Shown piece by piece: positions 34,947 through 39,143 of a stretch of DNA of 39,143 nucleotides; position 1 is the first letter of the stretch, and each line of letters begins with the position of its first letter. Made by a program: the position numbers and the translations under genes. Location: positions 1 through 39,143 of IMG/VR virus record IMGVR_UViG_3300030102_006696; one strand, written 5' to 3'. The notes beneath the pieces were generated by a model. The model saw only the letters and a program-made list of their open reading frames with translations, searched no databases and was not told the DNA's origin. Source of the DNA: a virus.

Positions 34947-35435
34947 ATGAGTGACAACAAGTGGACACAACCAGATAATCCTCCACCCCCAATGTTTACA
35001 GGCAAAAAAGAAAAAGACCTTGTAAAGCAAGTAAATGATGAAGTCATTGAACGGGTCATAGGACAGACAGTAATCTATTATGCAATCAGTACGGAACATA
35101 CAGATTACAATGAAGTCTATGGAGAAGCGATAGTAAAAAACTTTTACAACCCTATAAGGGTACATGCACTAGTCAAGTGGGACTCACAAGAGACGACCAC
35201 TACAGGACTTGGTGTTGATAGGATCGAAAGAATAACTGTTTATTTTCATAAAAGAAGGTTGACAGAAGATCAGAATTTGTTTGTTAGAGAAGGAGACTTT
35301 ATTTTGTTTGGAGACAGGCACTATGAAATCCTTACCCTTCAAGAACCAAGGTGGTTGTTTGGTCAAGTAGAGAGTTCATTTGAGATTATGGCGACTTGCG
35401 TAAGAGCAAGAGAGGGACTGTTTGATGCGACCTGA
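34947..35435 (+). CDS. Neck protein, T4 gp14-like
   Basis: This 162-aa protein has AGGAG upstream of its ATG. Its middle has YYAISTEHTDYNEVYGEAIV, resembling the YYVPREYVSPDLIFGEDLK stretch of T4 gp14. REGDFILFGDRHYEILTLQE followed by PRWLFGQ resembles [20 protein letters not shown] followed by PYDPFYQLGQ. gp14 forms the neck with gp13. It is shorter than T4 gp14 (256 aa), lacking the C-terminal part. It lies between gp13- and gp15-like genes, as in T4. Its 3' end overlaps the next gene by 11 bases. Confidence 0.75.
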   Translation: MSDNKWTQPDNPPPPMFTGKKEKDLVKQVNDEVIERVIGQTVIYYAISTEHTDYNEVYGEAIVKNFYNPIRVHALVKWDSQETTTTGLGVDRIERITVYFHKRRLTEDQNLFVREGDFILFGDRHYEILTLQEPRWLFGQVESSFEIMATCVRAREGLFDAT

Positions 35436-36690
35436 AGATTGTGTTTTAGATACAAAGAAAATACCTTTTCCACCATCTACAATTCAAAATGTGGATAGTG
35501 CAATGCTTGTCTATATGTTGGAGACGATGTCTATATTCACATCAACCAACAAAGGGTGGTCAAAGGTTCCAGTGATTTGGTCTTCTGCTGAAAGGGCATT
35601 TCAGTCTAAAAGAGGTCAGGAAATAAGAGACAAGCAGGGAACTCTGGTGTTGCCAATTATAACTATTGAAAGAGAGTCGGTAGTAAAAGATCCCAATAGA
35701 AAGGGAACTATTCAGGGCAATGCCCTGCCGGAAGATGATGAGAAGGGTGGTGTTATTCCTATTGCAAGAGAAATAAACCAGGAGAAGACTACAATATTTA
35801 CAAACGCTGATACTAGAAGGTTGACAGGAGGAAAGATTAACTTTCCTACTCCACCAGATAATAAGATAGTGTACTCAACGGTGACTATTCCTTTGCCGGT
35901 TTATGTTACTGTAACCTACAATGTCAAGATCAGGACAGAATATCAGCAACAGATGAATGATATCATTACCCCGTTTGTCACTCGTCCGGGTGGAGTAAAT
36001 TACATTAATCTAATCAACAATGGTCATAGATATGAAGGGTTCATACAGCAAGACTTTGCTCAAAATAATAATTTAAACAACTATACAAATGAAGAAAGAA
36101 GTTTTGAAACGAACATAAAGATCGACGTGCTTGCTTATCTTATAGGTGACGACAAGAATCAAATTAAACCCAATTTTGTTTATAGAGAGAACGCTGTAGA
36201 AGTAAAGATTCCTAGAGAAAGAATTACTTTGGGCGAGATACCTGATCACGAAAATGGCGAGTACTATGGTTTATCAGGGATCAATCTTCCTCATGATTGT
36301 CCTCCTCATCTTAATCCGTTCTTTTCTCCATTTTCAAACGTCCCTGCTGCTGGCACAAGCAGATCAGGAACTCAGAATATAACCATTCTTACGAGCAGAG
36401 GCACAGGTGCAGGCGTGCAGTCTGATGAAGTCATGACAATTGTGCAAGACAATTTTGTGATTAGAGAATTTCTTAAACAAGCAGATGATGCGCTGCCTGG
36501 AGATAACAAAACCTTTACCACTGCTAACAATATTGCCAGCAACACAGAGACTATTTTTATCAATGGTTTGTTGGCAACAGCAGGTGCATCTGGAGACTAT
36601 ACTGTGGTTGGGACTAACAAGATTGTCTTTAACGAGGCAGATTTTCTTTTAGCTGATGATATAATATATGCGTCTTATCTCAAGGGATAA
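35425..36690 (+). CDS. Tail completion / sheath stabiliser, T4 gp15-like, with C-terminal extension
   Basis: The start is the ATG at 35425, inside the end of the gp14-like gene (a TTG at 35422 is in frame but less likely). The 421-aa protein matches T4 gp15 in order: KVPVIWSSAERAFQSK (RVPITYASKEHFMMK), LVLPIITIERESVVKD (ILPRINLHLVDF) and TYNVKIRTEYQQQMNDIITP followed by F (YELSIFTRYEDDMFQIVEQI). gp15 caps the tail tube and binds the neck. T4 gp15 is 272 aa; here a C-terminal region of about 75 residues, with KTFTTANNIASNTETIFING then GDYTVVGTNKIVF, resembles a small fibre-type beta domain. This appears to be an added module. Confidence 0.8.
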   Translation: MRPEDCVLDTKKIPFPPSTIQNVDSAMLVYMLETMSIFTSTNKGWSKVPVIWSSAERAFQSKRGQEIRDKQGTLVLPIITIERESVVKDPNRKGTIQGNALPEDDEKGGVIPIAREINQEKTTIFTNADTRRLTGGKINFPTPPDNKIVYSTVTIPLPVYVTVTYNVKIRTEYQQQMNDIITPFVTRPGGVNYINLINNGHRYEGFIQQDFAQNNNLNNYTNEERSFETNIKIDVLAYLIGDDKNQIKPNFVYRENAVEVKIPRERITLGEIPDHENGEYYGLSGINLPHDCPPHLNPFFSPFSNVPAAGTSRSGTQNITILTSRGTGAGVQSDEVMTIVQDNFVIREFLKQADDALPGDNKTFTTANNIASNTETIFINGLLATAGASGDYTVVGTNKIVFNEADFLLADDIIYASYLKG

Positions 36691-36705
36691 CATTTAGAAT
36701 TTCGT

Positions 36706-36717
36706 AAGAATATTCTT
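36706..36717 (+). repeat. Perfect palindrome AAGAATATTCTT
   Basis: This 12-base perfect palindrome lies in the 88-base gap after the gp15-like gene. It shares the half-site AAGAATA with the inverted repeat at 29642. It could be an operator or simply chance in AT-rich DNA. Apart from a GGAGAG ribosome binding site near its end, I see nothing else in the gap. Confidence 0.3.
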
Positions 36718-36778
36718 CTGTGTTTGATTCCACTACATACTAATTAAATCATATTACAACGATGGAGAGTTTACGGAA

Positions 36779-37006
36779 ATGAGTGAAGCAGAAAATTATA
36801 TTACAAGTGATATCGGCATTGCAGCATACTTGCAACTGTCGGGAATTAAGTTGGTCAAATGTACGAGACTGGAGAACGGAAAGTTCTATTTTGAGTTTGA
36901 GGACAAGGACCAAACATGCAAAATGAAGTCTTTAGAGTTTTTAGATTCTGATTTTTGTAAGTTCGATAATATTGTTAGAAATCTTAAAAAGATTCTTTTT
37001 TCATGA
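36779..37006 (+). CDS. Small DUF5659-like protein (75 aa)
   Basis: An ATG with GGAGAG upstream starts a 75-aa protein. The N-terminal pattern YITSDIGIAAYLQLSGIKLV followed by KCTRLENGKFYFEFED fits DUF5659: a Thr/Ser-Asp before a helix with A-x-L, a Gly-Ile-x-L turn and an F-x-F-x-D strand. Members are small proteins common in phages and of unknown function. No membrane segment is seen. Its stop overlaps an upstream in-frame ATG of the next gene. Confidence 0.6.
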   Translation: MSEAENYITSDIGIAAYLQLSGIKLVKCTRLENGKFYFEFEDKDQTCKMKSLEFLDSDFCKFDNIVRNLKKILFS

Positions 37007-37012
37007 GGAGGT
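37006..37012 (+). promoter_or_regulatory. Ribosome binding site deciding the start at 37021
   Basis: AGGAGGT lies 8 bases before the ATG at 37021. An in-frame ATG at 37003 would put this site inside the gene, so 37021 is the better start. Confidence 0.75.
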
Positions 37013-37020
37013 GTTTTGCA

Positions 37021-37440
37021 ATGAGTATATTAAATAAATTAAGAGATCTTGTCGCTGCTATGGAATCTGGTGAAAAAGGAGAATCAAATGAGGATATCAA
37101 AGATATCATAGATCAAATTTCCGAATCTCAAATGGTAGAAAATGAGAAAGAAGAAGAAATTGAAGAACTGCCATCCCACATAGAGTGCAGTGTAGAAGAG
37201 ACCAAGGCAGTGCTACTGTACAGAGAGCACGCCAAAAATGCTAAAACTAAATTGGCAGAACTTTTTATTGATTTTGAAAAGAAAAAGAATTTTCTTTTAC
37301 AAGAAATTGCCAAAGGTGATTCTGGTTTTTATAAAAGTTTGAATGATTTGAGAGAGGCATATGGAATTCAACAAGATGACCAATACAGTGCCTTGATCCC
37401 AGACTCAAACGAAGGCACCATTGCTTTCGAAAAAGAATAA
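37021..37440 (+). CDS. Acidic protein of unknown function (139 aa)
   Basis: The start is chosen at the ATG 37021 because of the AGGAGGT at ideal distance. The 139-aa protein begins MSILNKLRDLVAAMES and is rich in Glu, Asp and Lys. Residues about 60-100 look like a coiled coil, with KAVLLYREHAKNAKTKLAEL then FIDFEKKKNFLLQE. The C-terminus has GFYKSLNDLREAYGI. No enzyme motif, signal peptide or membrane segment is seen. It sits between the gp15-like gene group and the fibre-like gene. The function is unknown. Confidence 0.6.
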   Translation: MSILNKLRDLVAAMESGEKGESNEDIKDIIDQISESQMVENEKEEEIEELPSHIECSVEETKAVLLYREHAKNAKTKLAELFIDFEKKKNFLLQEIAKGDSGFYKSLNDLREAYGIQQDDQYSALIPDSNEGTIAFEKE

Positions 37441-37529
37441 GTTTTAGTTTCCTTTAATCACATCACGTTATCTTTCTTTATTAACAGTACCGGTTTAGTT
37501 TATGCGAACTATACAGGAGGAAGATATAT

Positions 37530-39143
37530 ATGGCATTCGCACAAGGTTCAATCACCCTCGGGGGATTACCGAACCAATACACTACAATTACCCTCAATGA
37601 CGGTCAGGGTGGTGCTTATAGTCAAGTCAAGTTCACGGTCTTAACGAATAGGTCCAGCGGTGGATACAGCGGGCATATGCTCTCTGGTTCTTCTGCCAAT
37701 GGGACTCATACGGTAGCAGGTAATGCTTCAGAGACTGTGGTACTATATCAAGATGGATCTCCAACTTCTGGGAGAGGATATTTTTATATCAAGTTTCCCC
37801 AGAACAATACAGATGAATGGAAAAGTGAGTGGGCAACTGACGGAACCAAACCAGCGGTAATTGAATTCAAGGACGCTGAAGAAAACTCCGTCGTTATCGA
37901 CTTTCATAACGCAAGTAGTGGATTTACAGCAAACGTTGCAAATACCAGTTTTGGTAGAAAGAACGCTGCTGGTGATTACAGTATTAACGTTAATACCATT
38001 TCCATGACCAATCTTCATAATGCTGTGAGACACATTCTCTTAGCAGCAGACGGCGACGGTGAAATCAAACTTTTTGATTCACATGTCAAGATAGAATCCG
38101 GTCGTTTGAAGGTCATGGCAGCAGATCTTGGTGATGAGGCAATTCCATTAAGCATTCGCTTGGGCGCAAGTGGGTCCGCATCGTGGACTACGGCATCTGA
38201 AACTGTTTTCAGAGTCACATCTACGACAGGCGACGTTACAACAATCGCTAATGTATTCACAAAGGATGAAGTAGTTTACTCCGTCCGTGGTGCATCAGAC
38301 GAGGCGTCAGGTACTCTAAGTACCAATCAATTCGCGTCTTACTTTAGTACAGTTATTAATAACTTACCATTGCAAATCAGCGCATCAGTTAGTAGTAATG
38401 TTATCAGTTTGACGAACCAAGTAGAAGGTACGTCAGGAAATGTCACAATAACAACGTCGGATAGCACGAACGTAACCCTTTCGGGTATGTCTGGTGGTTC
38501 CGCATCAGGAGGGAATACAGTGGCTAGAACAAAATTAAATGCAGGACAGTTTAAACTCCACTCTAGTGGTGGTATTGGTAGTTCGGGTTCCGTAGGTGAA
38601 CTCTCACTCGACATTAGCGGGTCTATGGACCTGATTACTTCGGCACAAGCAGTTGACCTTGTTGCCGTTCACGACGCATCCGCAGGTAAGGTTAGAAAGA
38701 TTTCTGTCGAAGACCTTATTGCAGCAGGTGTTGCGGGTAGTAATACCCAAGTTCAGTTTAATAACAGCGGTGTGCTTGGTGCTGCCGACAACCTTACTTT
38801 CGACGGAACCAACATCAAGATTGGTGCTGCTGATGCAGATGCAAAGCTTGAATTCCGCGATAGTGCTATTTCCTTGAACTCATCTACTGATGGACAGTTG
38901 GACATCGATGCTGACGGTGAGATCGAAATGGCATCTGCCAAATTGGACGTTGACATGTCTTCTGACTTCAACATCCAGGGTGGTGCAGAGTCTACAATGA
39001 AGACTACTGCTGGTGCTCTTCTTCTTGACGGTGGCGAAGGTGTTACCATTAAGGAAGGTGGAACTGCCGTTATCACCATCGACACGAACCGTGACGTTCT
39101 TTTCGGATCAACTGGTGGATCTACTTCTGATCCAGACGTAGAG
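37530..39143 (+). CDS. Fibre-like virion structural protein (3' truncated by window edge)
   Basis: An ATG after AGGAGGAAG opens a frame with no stop for 538 codons to the end of the window, so the protein is cut at its C-terminus. It is rich in Gly, Ser, Thr, Asn and Asp and predicted almost all beta. From about residue 405 it has NTQVQFNNSGVLGAADNLTF followed by DGTN, a motif I associate with phage fibre proteins, then short repeated strands of the type DSAISLNSSTDGQLDIDADG, EIEMASAKLDVDMSSDFNIQ and AGALLLDGGEGVTIKEGGTA. These look like a beta-helix-like shaft. No chaperone or peptidase domain is seen in the visible part. A tail fibre or baseplate-attached protein is likely. Confidence 0.75.
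   Translation, partial: MAFAQGSITLGGLPNQYTTITLNDGQGGAYSQVKFTVLTNRSSGGYSGHMLSGSSANGTHTVAGNASETVVLYQDGSPTSGRGYFYIKFPQNNTDEWKSEWATDGTKPAVIEFKDAEENSVVIDFHNASSGFTANVANTSFGRKNAAGDYSINVNTISMTNLHNAVRHILLAADGDGEIKLFDSHVKIESGRLKVMAADLGDEAIPLSIRLGASGSASWTTASETVFRVTSTTGDVTTIANVFTKDEVVYSVRGASDEASGTLSTNQFASYFSTVINNLPLQISASVSSNVISLTNQVEGTSGNVTITTSDSTNVTLSGMSGGSASGGNTVARTKLNAGQFKLHSSGGIGSSGSVGELSLDISGSMDLITSAQAVDLVAVHDASAGKVRKISVEDLIAAGVAGSNTQVQFNNSGVLGAADNLTFDGTNIKIGAADADAKLEFRDSAISLNSSTDGQLDIDADGEIEMASAKLDVDMSSDFNIQGGAESTMKTTAGALLLDGGEGVTIKEGGTAVITIDTNRDVLFGSTGGSTSDPDVE

Noticed and set aside
1-39143. Minus-strand genes
   Set aside because: Minus-strand open frames lie opposite well-supported + strand genes and show no recognisable motifs or ribosome binding sites.
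1-39143. tRNA genes, CRISPR arrays, insertion sequences or attachment sites
   Set aside because: No gap is long enough for more than one tRNA, and I saw no cloverleaf, regularly spaced repeats, transposase or integrase; a tRNA scan would settle the first.

Overview
The window is a gene-dense piece of a tailed double-stranded DNA phage genome with a contractile-tail (myovirus-like), T4-related head and neck module. All recognisable genes are on the + strand, gaps are at most about 145 bases, and many genes overlap by a few bases. The T4-type set is TerL (gp17), portal (gp20), prohead protease (gp21), scaffold (gp22), major capsid protein (gp23), and neck and tail-completion proteins (gp13, gp14, gp15). 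These are very divergent and in a different order from T4, which suggests a distant, probably marine, T4-like lineage rather than a close T4 relative. Strong Shine-Dalgarno sequences and one perfect sigma70 promoter fit a proteobacterial-type host, but the sequence does not name the host.

Layout. 1-14973: large virion structural proteins, beginning with the C-terminal part of a giant protein cut by the window edge. It includes two apparent paralogue pairs: 4078/11646 by their N-termini and 12678/13759 by their C-termini. 14983-17250: a J-domain-like protein, a RuvC-like resolvase, a DnaG-type primase and a 66-aa protein. 17297-20392: one long gene joining an Mre11/SbcD-type nuclease to a Rad50/SbcC-type ATPase, behind a consensus sigma70 promoter. 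20402-21482: three small membrane or exported proteins resembling a lysis cassette (holin-like, i-spanin-like, and a signal-peptide/coiled-coil/C-terminal-TM protein). 21487-22368: a zinc-ribbon protein and a 163-aa unknown. 22378-32601: packaging and head assembly, from terminase and portal through three small proteins, protease, two more small proteins, a bS21 ribosomal protein homologue and scaffold to the major capsid protein. 32747-33564: a 124-aa small virion-protein candidate between two terminators, and a Lys/Thr-rich histone-H1-like protein. 33654-36690: gp13-, gp14- and gp15-like proteins. 36779-37440: a DUF5659-like protein and an acidic unknown. 37530-end: a beta-rich fibre-like protein cut by the window edge.

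How the genes fit together. The primase, resolvase and Mre11-Rad50-like fusion would serve DNA replication, recombination and debranching before packaging. TerL and portal package the DNA into a prohead built from scaffold, capsid protein and protease. The gp13/14/15-like proteins close the neck and join head to tail. Three intergenic regions around the capsid genes share the 11-mer ACTATTTANTA, a candidate late promoter element. The most notable points are the fused nuclease-ATPase, the bS21 gene inside the capsid operon, the lysis-like cassette, and a 33-codon basic ORF stop-start coupled to the protease gene.
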